DNA from: Glaciimonas sp.
GTDB taxonomy: Bacteria > Pseudomonadota > Gammaproteobacteria > Burkholderiales > Burkholderiaceae_D
NCBI GenBank assembly: GCA_012927625.1
Contig: JABBOV010000012.1
Location: 124,001 to 188,000 of the forward strand
DNA: 64,000 nt
Direction: 5' to 3'
The notes below the pieces were generated by a model. That model was not told the DNA's origin, did no database searches, and saw nothing but the letters and a program-made list of their open reading frames with translations. Numbering within the stretch: position 1 is the stretch's first letter; each line of letters opens with the position of its first letter. This document shows, piece by piece, positions 54,175 through 62,910 of the stretch. A program made the translations under genes and the position numbers.

Positions 54175-54462
54175 ATGGATATCAAAAAACTCGCCAATCT
54201 TCTGCTCACGCTCGGAATTGTATTGTTGCTGGCAGCAATTGCATGGTGGGTTAATTTTTATGCGCCACTCATGAAAGACTTGAATGCGCCATTGTCGGAC
54301 GCACTGGATTGCCTGTACTCGAACACCGGTGCCTGTAACCTGGCATCCGGCATTACGCAGTTACTGGGCAAGACTCCGTACAACCCGATGCTATTCCTGA
54401 TCGGTGCGGGCGCAACCTGCGCTGGCGTGTTGCTACGATTGACGGCCAAGTCGCCCCGATAA
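54175..54462 (+). CDS. Small membrane protein of unknown function
   Basis: About 95 residues (98 from the ATG at 54166). Two hydrophobic segments are visible: LLLTLGIVLLLAAIAWWVNF near the N-terminus and MLFLIGAGATCAGVLLRL near the C-terminus. Between them is a polar loop with two cysteines (CLYSNTGAC) that could form a disulfide if it faces the periplasm. Similar uncharacterised proteins occur in Oxalobacteraceae as far as I recall. It stands alone between hslO and the serine hydrolase gene. Confidence 0.65.
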   Translation: MDIKKLANLLLTLGIVLLLAAIAWWVNFYAPLMKDLNAPLSDALDCLYSNTGACNLASGITQLLGKTPYNPMLFLIGAGATCAGVLLRLTAKSPR

Positions 54463-54561
54463 GTCGCTCGCATAAGTATGCTGCATTTATTTTAAAATTA
54501 AGCAAAATCGAATACAGGTGATTCAGACCTCCATGCGATGAATGCGGAAAGAAAAGTTAAC

Positions 54562-55752
54562 ATGTCCGATTCTAAAATAGGCACTTCACCCTCGCGCCTA
54601 GACCGCTTGAACCAGGTTATCGCATCCCATATCACCGACGGGCTGATCCCGGGTGCTGTGATGTTGATTGCGCACCGCGGCAAAATCGTCCATCAACAGG
54701 CACTCGGACGGCAAGCGCCGGATGACGCGAAGCCGATGCGAATGGACTCGATTTTCCGCATTTTTTCGATGACCAAACCGATCGTCTCGGTAACGGCGAT
54801 GATGTTGGTGGAAGAAGGCCGCTTGCTGCTGAGCCACCCGGTATCGCGCTATTTGCCGGAACTGGCGCAGTTGCAAGTCGGCCTGCCCCTGAACGGGCCG
54901 GATGGCCAACCGGCGCTGGGCTTGGCGCCCATGCAGCGCGAAATGACTGTGCAGGATTTGCTGCGCCACACATCCGGCCTGACCTACGGCATCTTTGGCG
55001 CATCGCTAGTGAAATCCAGCTACAACGCAGCCGGCATCGGCGACCCCGACACCACCAACCAGAACCTGATCGAAAAACTCGGCAGCTTGCCGCTGGAATC
55101 TCAGCCCGGCACCACTTGGGAGTACAGCCGCGCCACCGACGTGTTGGGCGCTCTGCTGGAACGGTTGTGCGGCAAACCGCTCGATGCAATCTTGGAGGAA
55201 CGAATTTTCACGCCGCTGGGGATGCACGACACCGGCTTCTGGGTGCCAATCGAGCAGCAGCACCGTCTGGCCGAAGGCTTTGCCATCGATCCAGTCACGC
55301 AGCAAGCAGTGCATCTGCTGAATGTGCGCGAGCGGCCGCAATTTTTGTCCGGCGGCGGCGGACTGGTATCAACCGCGCACGATTACTGGCGCTTCGCCAA
55401 CATGCTGCTGCGCGGCGGAGAACTGGACGGCGTGCGCATCCTGTCGCGCAAACTGGTGGCTCTAATGACCAGCGATCATCTGGCCAGCCTGCCGCACGCA
55501 AAATCCGGCGCCAATTACCTGCCCGGCCCCGGCTACGGCTTCGGACTCGGCTTTGCGGTACGCACCGCCGCCGGCGAATCGACAATCCCCGGCTCAATCG
55601 GCGACTATCACTGGAGCGGCCTGGCCGGCACCTATTTCTGGAACGACCCGCACGAGCAATTGAGCGCGATCTGGATGGTGCAGGCGCAGGAGCAGCGCGA
55701 ATATTATCGCCAATTGTTCCGCAACCTGGTCTATGCAGCGTTGCCGGATTGA
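54562..55752 (+). CDS. Serine hydrolase (class C beta-lactamase / esterase EstB-like family)
   Basis: About 396 residues. The active-site SxxK is in FRIFSMTKPIVSV (Ser near 80), the second catalytic Tyr is likely in TWEYSRATDVLG, and C-terminal GLAGTYFWND stands for the third box. The lack of a clear signal peptide suggests a cytoplasmic EstB-like esterase rather than a periplasmic beta-lactamase. The start is uncertain: ATG 54538 or 54562. The latter is preceded by GGAAAG. Confidence 0.82.
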   Translation: MSDSKIGTSPSRLDRLNQVIASHITDGLIPGAVMLIAHRGKIVHQQALGRQAPDDAKPMRMDSIFRIFSMTKPIVSVTAMMLVEEGRLLLSHPVSRYLPELAQLQVGLPLNGPDGQPALGLAPMQREMTVQDLLRHTSGLTYGIFGASLVKSSYNAAGIGDPDTTNQNLIEKLGSLPLESQPGTTWEYSRATDVLGALLERLCGKPLDAILEERIFTPLGMHDTGFWVPIEQQHRLAEGFAIDPVTQQAVHLLNVRERPQFLSGGGGLVSTAHDYWRFANMLLRGGELDGVRILSRKLVALMTSDHLASLPHAKSGANYLPGPGYGFGLGFAVRTAAGESTIPGSIGDYHWSGLAGTYFWNDPHEQLSAIWMVQAQEQREYYRQLFRNLVYAALPD

Positions 55753-55828
55753 AGGATTAAAGTAGCACGGCCAATCTCCGGCACGCTCATCTCACAACAG
55801 TAACGAAATCCACATTCAAAAATACTTG

Positions 55829-57265
55829 ATGGCAAACCACACCTTCCTCTGGCACGATTACGAAACTTTCGGTTTGCAAACGCGCCGTGACCGTCCGGCC
55901 CAGTTTGCCGCCATTCGCACCGATGCCGAACTCAACGAGATCGGCACACCGATCATGTTGTACTGTCAGCCGGCATCGGACTATCTGCCCGATCCGCAAT
56001 CGTGCCTGATTACCGGCATCACACCGCAACACTGCCTGCAAAACGGCATCCCGGAACATCAATTCGCAACCCAGATCGAGCAAGCGTTTAGCCAGGCCGG
56101 CACCATCGGCGTGGGTTATAACACGATCCGTTTCGACGATGAAGTCACCCGTTTCCTGTTCTGGCGTAACCTGATCGATCCGTATGCACGCGAATGGCAA
56201 AACAACTGCGGACGCTGGGATATTCTTGACATGGTGCGCACCACGTATGCATTGCGCCCGGATGGAATCAACTGGCCGCAGCACGAAGACGGCCGCCCCA
56301 GCTTCCGGCTCGAACAATTGACTGCCGCCAACGGCATCAGCCATACCGCTGCGCACGATGCATTGTCGGATGTGCGCGCCACCATCGCTTTAGCGCGTCT
56401 GATCCGCCAGCATCAGCCCAAGCTGTTTGAGTTCTGCCTGGCCCTGCACAAAAAAGAGCGCGTTTCTGCCGAAATCGGCTGGCCGCTGCAAAAGCTCTTT
56501 TTGCATGTATCCGGCATGTTCGCCGCCGAGCGCGGCTGCATCGCCCCGATGTGGCCACTAGCCGTGCATCCGGGCAACAAGAATGAAATCATCGCCTGGG
56601 ATCTGACATACGATCCGGCAGAACTAGCCACGCTGGACGCTGCGACCATCCGCCAGCGCATGTTCAGCAAGACGGAAGATTTGCAGGAAGGCATGACGCG
56701 GCTGCCGATCAAAACCATCCACCTGAACAAATCGCCGGTCGTGATCGGCAATCAGAAAACCCTGTCGAACGAGATGGCCGGCCGCTGGGGCGTCAATCTC
56801 GACCTTGCGCAGCAATTCGCCGTCACCGCCGCCGATTTGCCGAACCTGAGCAATATCTGGCGCGCAGTTTTCCAGCGCCCCGAAACAGAAGCAGTCATTG
56901 ATGTAGATGAGGATCTGTATGGCGGCTTTGTCAGCAACGACGATCGCCGCACCCTGAACCACTTGCGCACGTTGGCCCCAGAACAGTTGGCAAGCACGAA
57001 TGTCAGCTTCACTGATACCCGGCTGAAAGAACTGCTGTGGCGCTACCGCGCCCGCAACTTTCCGCACACGTTGTCATCCGAAGAAGCCGCAACCTGGGAA
57101 GCGCACCGCGCCGCGCGCCTGTTTGACGGCGCCGCTGGCGCGCGCACTATTGATACATTATTTGGCGAAATCGATACCTTGTCGGAAAACGCAGACGAGC
57201 ACGGTGAAGAAGTCCTGGGCGCACTGTATGACTACGCTGAAATGATCGCCCCGGTACGGCATTAA
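55829..57265 (+). CDS. sbcB: Exodeoxyribonuclease I
   Basis: About 478 residues. The DEDD exonuclease motifs are visible: WHDYETFGLQTRRDRPAQFAA (Asp and Glu, ExoI), GYNTIRFDDE (ExoII) and HDALSDVRATIALARL (ExoIII, His and Asp). The C-terminal SH3-like and extended regions follow. It digests single-stranded DNA 3' to 5' and interacts with SSB in recombination and repair. The ATG at 55829 is the natural start; a TTG precedes it. Confidence 0.95.
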   Translation: MANHTFLWHDYETFGLQTRRDRPAQFAAIRTDAELNEIGTPIMLYCQPASDYLPDPQSCLITGITPQHCLQNGIPEHQFATQIEQAFSQAGTIGVGYNTIRFDDEVTRFLFWRNLIDPYAREWQNNCGRWDILDMVRTTYALRPDGINWPQHEDGRPSFRLEQLTAANGISHTAAHDALSDVRATIALARLIRQHQPKLFEFCLALHKKERVSAEIGWPLQKLFLHVSGMFAAERGCIAPMWPLAVHPGNKNEIIAWDLTYDPAELATLDAATIRQRMFSKTEDLQEGMTRLPIKTIHLNKSPVVIGNQKTLSNEMAGRWGVNLDLAQQFAVTAADLPNLSNIWRAVFQRPETEAVIDVDEDLYGGFVSNDDRRTLNHLRTLAPEQLASTNVSFTDTRLKELLWRYRARNFPHTLSSEEAATWEAHRAARLFDGAAGARTIDTLFGEIDTLSENADEHGEEVLGALYDYAEMIAPVRH

Positions 57266-57581
57266 AAGGCCGCGAGCATAGCTGGGCAGTTACTGCTGCT
57301 TAATAATTAATATTGGGAGTATGCCAATAAATAACGCAATTTCCGCATTATTTTAATACGATTTTAAAAATACATATTAGTGTATATTTTTTTATACGCG
57401 ATGTGCAGAAAGCGCGTCGGTATCCAGGCCGACATCGTGCGTTAGCGGTCGGCACCAATGATTCCTGCTGTAACCGACTTTTAGCCACTGTGGAATTCAC
57501 GCAGAAATGCCGTCAAACTCAAAATAACTCTGCTATAATTTTGGACTTTTGCAGTACCCGTATTGCAAAATAGGCCGAACA
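57266..57581. other. Intergenic gap before tRNA-Ser(CGA)
   Basis: About 315 bp: repeat copy F, then an AT-rich segment with a good -10 hexamer TATAAT (57534-57539), about 43 bp upstream of the tRNA. The -35 region is poorly matched (GTCAAA, 16 bp spacing). No gene was seen. Confidence 0.5.
57308..57388 (+). repeat. Dispersed intergenic repeat, copy F
   Basis: It runs TAATATTGGGAGTATGCCAA, then ATAAATAACGCAATTTCCGC, then CGCATT-attt-TAATACG (hairpin 2 with one mismatch) and TTAAAAATAC-N8-GTATATTT (hairpin 3). It is most like copy B in length and block order. It lies between sbcB and tRNA-Ser(CGA). Confidence 0.75.
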
Positions 57582-57672
57582 GGAAAGGTGGCAGAGTGGT
57601 CGAATGCACCGGACTCGAAATCCGGCATACGTTTATAACGTATCCAGGGTTCAAATCCCTGCCTTTCCGCCA
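57582..57672 (+). tRNA. tRNA-Ser (anticodon CGA), CCA encoded
   Basis: The acceptor GGAAAGG pairs with CCTTTCC, followed by discriminator G and encoded CCA. The anticodon arm CCGGA-CTCGAAA-TCCGG gives CGA (UCG codons). A long variable arm (CATACGTTTATAACGTATC) and T-loop GGTTCAAATCC are present. TATAAT at 57534 upstream and a terminator at 57701 frame it. Confidence 0.97.
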
Positions 57673-57700
57673 TAGATTCAATCAGTTAGCGTTAAATTAA

Positions 57701-57728
57701 AAGCCCCTGAATTGGGGCTTTTTTTTTG
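57701..57728 (+). terminator. Terminator of tRNA-Ser(CGA)
   Basis: AAGCCCC (57701-57707) pairs with GGGGCTT (57714-57720), followed by a T-run, 28 bp after the tRNA. Confidence 0.9.
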
Positions 57729-57926
57729 CTGGTATGGGAATTTTTCGTCCATACGAGAGAGTTAGCACTACACAGCAAACCTTTGAGGGATCGCTAGCGA
57801 CAACCTTTGTGCCAATCTATAGTGGTGCTGCGGCCGAAGACTCGCCATACTGCATCCAGCACCGTACATAACTGAAGAAAACAGTAATGTACTATTGCCT
57901 CAACCCTACACAGCAAAGGAAATAAC

Positions 57927-58709
57927 ATGCAACTCAACAATAAAGTCGCCATCATCACGGGCGCGGCTAGCGGCATCGGCAAGGAAATCGCTTGCGAATA
58001 TGCGCGCCAAGGCGCCAAGGTTGTAATTGCGGATCTGGCGCTGGAAGCGGCGAGCGCGACCGCTAATGAAATCACCCAGGCCGGCGGCAAGGCAATCGCA
58101 GTGGCGATGGATGTGTCGAATGAAGCGCAAGTGGATCAGGGTGTCGCGGCAGCGGTCGCGGCGTTCGGCGGCGTCGATATTCTGGTCAGCAATGCAGGCA
58201 TCCAAATCATCAGCCCGATTGTCGACTTCGGTTTCGAACAATGGAAAAAGATGCTCGCCATTCATCTCGATGGCGCATTCCTGACGACTCGTGCCTGCAT
58301 GCGCGAAATGATCAAGGCCGGCAAAGGCGGCGCCATCATTTATATGGGCTCAGTACATTCGCACGAAGGTTCCCCCTTCAAGAGCGCTTATGTCGCGGCC
58401 AAGCATGGTTTGCTCGGGCTGGCCAAAGTCGTGGCGAAAGAAGGTGCAAAAGATCGTATCCGCGCCAACGTGATCTGTCCCGGCTTCGTGCGCACGCCTT
58501 TGGTCGACAAGCAAATTCCAGAGCAGGCGGCACAACTGCATATCAGCGAAGCCGACGTCATCAAAAACGTGATGCTGAAGGAAACCATTGATGGTGAATT
58601 CACGACCACGCAAGATGTGGCACAAACCGCCCTTTGGTTAGCGGCGTTCCCATCGACGGCACTCAGCGGCCAGTCTATTGTGGTCAGCCACGGCTGGCAT
58701 ATGCAGTAA
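57927..58709 (+). CDS. bdhA: 3-hydroxybutyrate dehydrogenase (short-chain dehydrogenase)
   Basis: 260 residues of the SDR family. The NAD motif [12 protein letters not shown] is near residue 12, followed by NAGIQII, the catalytic Ser in [12 protein letters not shown], and YVAAKHG (Tyr-x-x-x-Lys). HSHEG(S)P and [19 protein letters not shown] near the C-terminus are typical of BdhA, which oxidises D-3-hydroxybutyrate to acetoacetate in PHB degradation. AAAGGA lies before the ATG. Confidence 0.9.
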   Translation: MQLNNKVAIITGAASGIGKEIACEYARQGAKVVIADLALEAASATANEITQAGGKAIAVAMDVSNEAQVDQGVAAAVAAFGGVDILVSNAGIQIISPIVDFGFEQWKKMLAIHLDGAFLTTRACMREMIKAGKGGAIIYMGSVHSHEGSPFKSAYVAAKHGLLGLAKVVAKEGAKDRIRANVICPGFVRTPLVDKQIPEQAAQLHISEADVIKNVMLKETIDGEFTTTQDVAQTALWLAAFPSTALSGQSIVVSHGWHMQ

Positions 58710-58747
58710 GCCAAAACGATAGAAATAACGTACGCACTGGCAGGTGC

Positions 58748-59902
58748 TCACCCCTCGGCAGCACTTTGCTTTTTTGCGAACGGCGGCAACTCATGCAGCA
58801 CCAGACCCGTCTCTTCCGAGACGGCCGTGAGCCAGCCGGCATACTCAATGGCGCGCATCGCATCTTGGTACCCCTGATCCCAGCGCCATGCGATTGATCC
58901 CTTAGAAAAATTGATATCTTTCGAAGCCATATGCCAATCGCGCCCGCCATACGGCAGTCGTACAACATGCATCGTGCTGGAGCAGCCAAGCGCGGCTAAT
59001 TCCTCGACCCCGGCATCGGACTTGGCACACTCCGGCAATAAGGCGTAGAGCTCGCGCAACTTGTGCTGCAAGTTGTGGGTACGCCGATAGTCTTCGATGT
59101 GGCGCTTGGAGCGCGATGCAAACATAACGTCCTTTTGTCGTGTCTGCACTTCATCGAGCGTTGTCGGCTCCGGCCCTTCAGCACTCCACAAATCAACCAT
59201 AAAACACAAGGAGTTGACATGCGGCAAGTCGTCGAGCACCGTTTCCAACGGTGTATTTGAATACAAGCCGCCATCCCAGTACAGTTCGCCATCAATGCGT
59301 ATCGGCGGAAAACCCGGTGGTAATGCACCGCTGGCACGGATGTGGTCGGCGCTCATGGTTTGCTGGGTGCTATCAAAACTGGCCAGTTCACCGGTTTTTA
59401 CTTTCATCGCATTGACGGTCAGGCGAATCCCGCCAGGCGTGTTCAAATAGTCGAAATCGACCAGATCGCCAAGCGTGTCGCCCAAAGCCGCCGTATCGTA
59501 GAAACTGGCCGCTTCCGGCTCCACTACCAGGCCCGCTGGAAATAAACTGAAAAGACGCGGCATGAAGAAGCCGGGTACGCCGCGCAGCACCGTATCGAGG
59601 CTGGACAACCAGACATTGGAACGCCGCTGCGCATCGGGTATCCGCGCCAAATCGATCCCATCCTGATGTGATACCCGGCCCCAAAATTGTTTCAGGCGTT
59701 GCAAGCGCGTCGCCTTGTGATTGCCGGCAAGGAGAGCGGCATTGATGGCGCCGATCGAAGTACCGACGATCCAGTCTGGCACCAGATCGTGTTCATGCAG
59801 CGCCTGATAGACGCCAGCCTGATACGCCCCGAGCGCACCACCGCCTTGCAACACCAAAACGATACGCAAGCCTTCGGGATTCAATTTATTTACAGGTTTC
59901 AT
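58748..59902 (-). CDS. Patatin-like phospholipase with DUF3734 tail
   Basis: 384 residues. The oxyanion motif is VLQGGGALGAYQAGV, the nucleophile is in GTSIGAINAALLAG (Ser near 50), and the catalytic Asp is in LYWDGGLYSNTPLE. The C-terminal about 130 residues (KDINFSKGSIAWRWDQGYQDA) are the DUF3734 region that accompanies this patatin subfamily. There is no signal peptide. It is convergent with bdhA across 38 bp; the pairing with bdhA in the PHB context is conserved in some Burkholderiales, as far as I recall. Confidence 0.9.
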   Translation of the reverse strand: MKPVNKLNPEGLRIVLVLQGGGALGAYQAGVYQALHEHDLVPDWIVGTSIGAINAALLAGNHKATRLQRLKQFWGRVSHQDGIDLARIPDAQRRSNVWLSSLDTVLRGVPGFFMPRLFSLFPAGLVVEPEAASFYDTAALGDTLGDLVDFDYLNTPGGIRLTVNAMKVKTGELASFDSTQQTMSADHIRASGALPPGFPPIRIDGELYWDGGLYSNTPLETVLDDLPHVNSLCFMVDLWSAEGPEPTTLDEVQTRQKDVMFASRSKRHIEDYRRTHNLQHKLRELYALLPECAKSDAGVEELAALGCSSTMHVVRLPYGGRDWHMASKDINFSKGSIAWRWDQGYQDAMRAIEYAGWLTAVSEETGLVLHELPPFAKKQSAAEG

Positions 59903-60390
59903 CAGGACCCTTCAGTGAAGAGGAATAAGGGCGGCAGTCTGGGTGGCACGTTGCGGCAAAGAACGCTGGACTGAGAGTTGAGCAAGCTAACGCCATGAAA
60001 TCCAAGGCTAATTTTGCTTAGTTGGCTGCCAGTACAAAACGTCGGTCAGCTTTTGCACCACGCGTAGGCCGCCTGGATTCAGGCATGCCAAGTCGGTGCC
60101 AAGGGTGATCACCATATCACGTTCAGTCTTTGTTGAGACCAGATCAGTCGACCAGTATCTTCCAGTGCAGATAGGAACCTGAAGCGGTAACCGCCTGGGT
60201 GATTGATTTGTGCGAGTTAATCAGGTTGTGAGAGAGCAGATTAAATGGTTTAATTTGATAGTGTTTGGTAAACATAATGTGTGCGGTGCTGCAGGCGTGA
60301 AGCCGTCCACATGGAGTAAGTCAGTCTTGGTCTTGGTTGTTGGCAGTAGCACGAAGCGGTTTTAATCATGCAGGTTTTAGGAGAACAGCA
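59903..60390. other. Gap between divergent patatin and alcohol dehydrogenase
   Basis: About 490 bp. A minus-strand reading LINSHKSITQAVTASGSYLH (about 60155-60230) ending in a stop resembles protein, but I do not recognise it. There is TAGGAGA before the next ATG. No clear promoter or repeat. Confidence 0.35.
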
Positions 60391-61446
60391 ATGCGCACCA
60401 TGAAAGCAGCAGTATTCCTCCGTCCGGGCAAGATCGCCCTCGAAGAAAAGCCAATACCGACTGTCGGTGCTGGCGAAGCGTTAATCAAAATCACCACCAC
60501 CACGATCTGCGGCACCGATGTACATATCCTCAAGGGAGAATATCCGGTGGAACCGGGGCTCACTATCGGTCATGAGCCGGTCGGCGTGATTGCGGAATTA
60601 GGTGCCGGCGTTACTGGATATACAGTCGGGCAGCGGGTTATCGTCGGTGCGATTACCCCGTGCGGGCATTGCCATACTTGTCTCGACGGTCATAAATCCC
60701 AGTGCGGCGGTAAGGCGGGCGGCGGCTGGCGCTTTGGCAATACGATTGACGGCTGTCAGGCGGAATATCTGCTGGTGCCGGACGCGATGGCGAATCTCGA
60801 ACCGATTCCAGACGGGCTCACAGATGAGCAAGTGTTGATGTGCCCTGACATTATGAGCACAGGTTTCGGCGGTGCCGAAAGTGGTGGGATCAAGATCGGC
60901 GACACAGTCGTGATTTTTGCACAGGGCCCAATCGGCTTGTGCGCGACCGCCGGCGCAAAACTCCGAGGCGCAAGCCTGATCATCGCGGTTGACGGCGTAA
61001 GTGCGCGGCTTGAAGTATCGAAAAAGCTGGGTGCCGATTTCACCATCGACTTTACGAAGACCGATCCGCTGGCTGAAATCATGCGCCTGACCAACGGGCG
61101 TGGCGTCGATGTTGCGATTGAAGCTTTGGGTACGCAACAAACGTTCGAGAGTTGCCTGCGCGCGCTCAAGCCAGGTGGAACGCTATCCAGTCTTGGGGTG
61201 TATTCGGGCAAAATATCCTTGCCGCTCGATGCCTTTGCCGCAGGACTGGGCGATCACAAAATCATCACCACCCTCTGCCCCGGCGGAAAAGAACGCATGC
61301 GCCGATTGATGAATGTGGTTGCTTCGGGCCGGGTCGATCTGAAACCCATGGTCACACATCGATTCAAACTTGATCAGATCGAAGAGGCTTATGCGTTATT
61401 CGCAAACCAGCGCGATGGCGTGTTGAAGGTTGCGATCACGATGTAA
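60391..61446 (+). CDS. Zinc-dependent alcohol dehydrogenase (isopropanol/TbADH-like family)
   Basis: About 351 residues of the medium-chain dehydrogenase family. The catalytic zinc ligands include Cys in TTICGTDVHILKG and GHEPVG. A four-Cys structural zinc lobe is present (PCGHCHTCLDGHKSQC). The NAD(P) motif is FAQGPIGLCATAGAKL. The closest remembered relatives are the secondary-alcohol (isopropanol) dehydrogenases, though the extra cysteines are not typical of TbADH. Start ATG 60391 has TAGGAGA 6 bp upstream. A strong terminator follows (61480-61517). Confidence 0.85.
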   Translation: MRTMKAAVFLRPGKIALEEKPIPTVGAGEALIKITTTTICGTDVHILKGEYPVEPGLTIGHEPVGVIAELGAGVTGYTVGQRVIVGAITPCGHCHTCLDGHKSQCGGKAGGGWRFGNTIDGCQAEYLLVPDAMANLEPIPDGLTDEQVLMCPDIMSTGFGGAESGGIKIGDTVVIFAQGPIGLCATAGAKLRGASLIIAVDGVSARLEVSKKLGADFTIDFTKTDPLAEIMRLTNGRGVDVAIEALGTQQTFESCLRALKPGGTLSSLGVYSGKISLPLDAFAAGLGDHKIITTLCPGGKERMRRLMNVVASGRVDLKPMVTHRFKLDQIEEAYALFANQRDGVLKVAITM

Positions 61447-61479
61447 GCATGGTGAATAGTCAATTGTTAGGCGTTGAAT

Positions 61480-61517
61480 ACGGTGCCGTCCTCTCTGGGC
61501 TCGGCACCGTTTTTTTG
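61480..61517 (+). terminator. Terminator of alcohol dehydrogenase gene
   Basis: ACGGTGCCG (61480-61488) pairs with CGGCACCGT (61502-61510), followed by TTTTTTT. Confidence 0.9.
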
Positions 61518-61529
61518 ATCTCGTTTTTT

Positions 61530-61558
61530 GAGAATAATCATAATAATCATAATTATTG
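61530..61558. promoter_or_regulatory. Fur-box-like AT-rich repeat
   Basis: Contains AGAATAATCATAATAATCA followed by TAATTATTG, an array of NATWAT-type hexamers as in Fur sites (GATAATGATAATCATTATC). It lies about 140 bp upstream of the exported unknown at 61699. GTACGTTAGTACGTTAGCGTAC near 61601 is a nearby direct repeat. Iron control is possible but unproven. Confidence 0.35.
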
Positions 61559-61698
61559 CCCCCTATGCATCGCACCTTGCCCCACAAACCGGGCTTCGTG
61601 TACGTTAGTACGTTAGCGTACAGACTGGCTTGCCGGGCCGGACTAACTTATTGGCTGTGATGCATCGTTTGCTGGAAACTTATTGCAAGGAAATGGCA

Positions 61699-62610
61699 AT
61701 GCACAAGCATTTTTGGTCAAACTCGTTGCACTGGTTGCGATGCCTGCTGTTGATCACGATTGTGGGTATTTCTGGTATCGCTGACGCTGCGACGGCCGAC
61801 TCCGACCCGGCGGCGACATTGCGCGCAAAATACGCGGCGCTGCAAGAGCAATTACGGAAAAATCAATTCAAGCGGCCGCTGGTTCTTGATTCTGCTGAAA
61901 CACCAAGTCATTTGAAGGGCGATATCTACGCAATCGTCGATTACCCGTTTGGCGCGGTGAATGCCGGCTTGAATAATCCTGATCACTGGTGTGATGTGAT
62001 GCTGCTGCACATCAATACCAAATATTGTCATGCGATGGTAGAGCCGTCCGGCACCAACCTGAGGCTCCATATCGGCAGAAAAACACCCGAAGAACTGGCC
62101 ACTGCACCGCGACTCGACTTCCACTACAGCATCGTTACGGACACTCCGCAATATATTGAAATCATGCTCAGTGCCAAAGACGGGCCACTGGGCACCAGCG
62201 ACTACCTTATCCTGCTGGAAGCGGTGGCGCTCCCGAACGCCAAAACGTTTTTGCATCTGACTTACTCTTACGCAATGAATATTTCCGCACGGCTGGCGAT
62301 GCAGACATATCTCGGGACTATCGGTAGCGACAAGGTGGGGTTCACCGTGATCGGCAAGCGGGCCAACGGTGAGCCCGACTATGTTGGTGGGGTGCGCGGT
62401 CTGGTCGAACGCAACACGATGCGTTATTACCTCGCTATCGACGCCTTTTTAGAAGCTGCCAGTGCAGCCCCGCCAGCACAGTTCGAGAGGCGTTTACAAA
62501 GCTGGTTTACGGCTACCGAGCGCTATTCGCAGCAGTTGCATGAAATGAGTCGACAACAATATCTTGAGATGAAACGTGCCGAGTATGTGCGGCAGCAGAC
62601 GGTGTATTGA
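61699..62610 (+). CDS. Exported protein of unknown function
   Basis: About 303 residues from ATG 61699 (AAGGA eight bases upstream); ATGs at 61660 and 61693 are alternatives. A signal peptide covers about MHKHFWSNSLHWLRC to DAATA. The mature part has LRAKYAALQEQLRKNQFKRP, then SHLKGDIYAIVDYPFGAVN and a C-terminal helix rich in Gln and Arg. I do not recognise a family. A Fur-like site upstream and the isolated position are the only context. Length and codon use look normal for a real gene. Confidence 0.65.
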   Translation: MHKHFWSNSLHWLRCLLLITIVGISGIADAATADSDPAATLRAKYAALQEQLRKNQFKRPLVLDSAETPSHLKGDIYAIVDYPFGAVNAGLNNPDHWCDVMLLHINTKYCHAMVEPSGTNLRLHIGRKTPEELATAPRLDFHYSIVTDTPQYIEIMLSAKDGPLGTSDYLILLEAVALPNAKTFLHLTYSYAMNISARLAMQTYLGTIGSDKVGFTVIGKRANGEPDYVGGVRGLVERNTMRYYLAIDAFLEAASAAPPAQFERRLQSWFTATERYSQQLHEMSRQQYLEMKRAEYVRQQTVY

Positions 62611-62910
62611 CAGGCGCTACCGCAGTATGAATCTCACTAAATAACACGGCATAAGAGCGTTCTGATACCAGGATGCTATCGTGAGATAGCATTATTTCGG
62701 CTTATATCGGGTGAGTGAAGGTCAGTGTTTGCCGAGAATTGCCGGGTTTGCTGTTGCATTACTTCGGACCTGGTCTTGCTGGCCGAAATGAAGACCCTGC
62801 ATGGCATCTTGTCCGGCACAGCCATCAAGAAGATTGCAACTGTACCGCGTGGATGCGACGCCATCCACGCGGGTGTAGTTTCTTTCCAACTCTGCGCGCT
62901 GGCTCCTGCG
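62611..62910. other. Gap with inverted repeats between exported unknown and permease
   Basis: About 300 bp. ATGCTATC-gtga-GATAGCAT (62673-62692) is a good small hairpin, possibly the terminator for the exported gene. CCGCGTGGATG (62845-62855) and CATCCACGCGG (62862-62872) form a perfect 11-bp inverted repeat just downstream of the permease stop, a likely terminator stem, although no T-run follows. Confidence 0.5.

Noticed and set aside
54480-54530. Weak resemblance of the serine hydrolase upstream region (AAGTATGCTGCATTTATTTT) to repeat copy F
   Set aside because: The spacing differs and the conserved TTCCGCAT centre is absent. Likely AT-rich coincidence.
57768-57917. 12-bp direct repeat CTACACAGCAAA flanking 138 bp upstream of bdhA
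   Set aside because: Too short and with no mobile-element content between copies. Probably chance or a local duplication.
61601-61622. GTACGTTAGTACGTTAGCGTAC as a regulatory operator
   Set aside because: It is a short direct repeat that fits no operator I know and is not symmetric enough to count as one.
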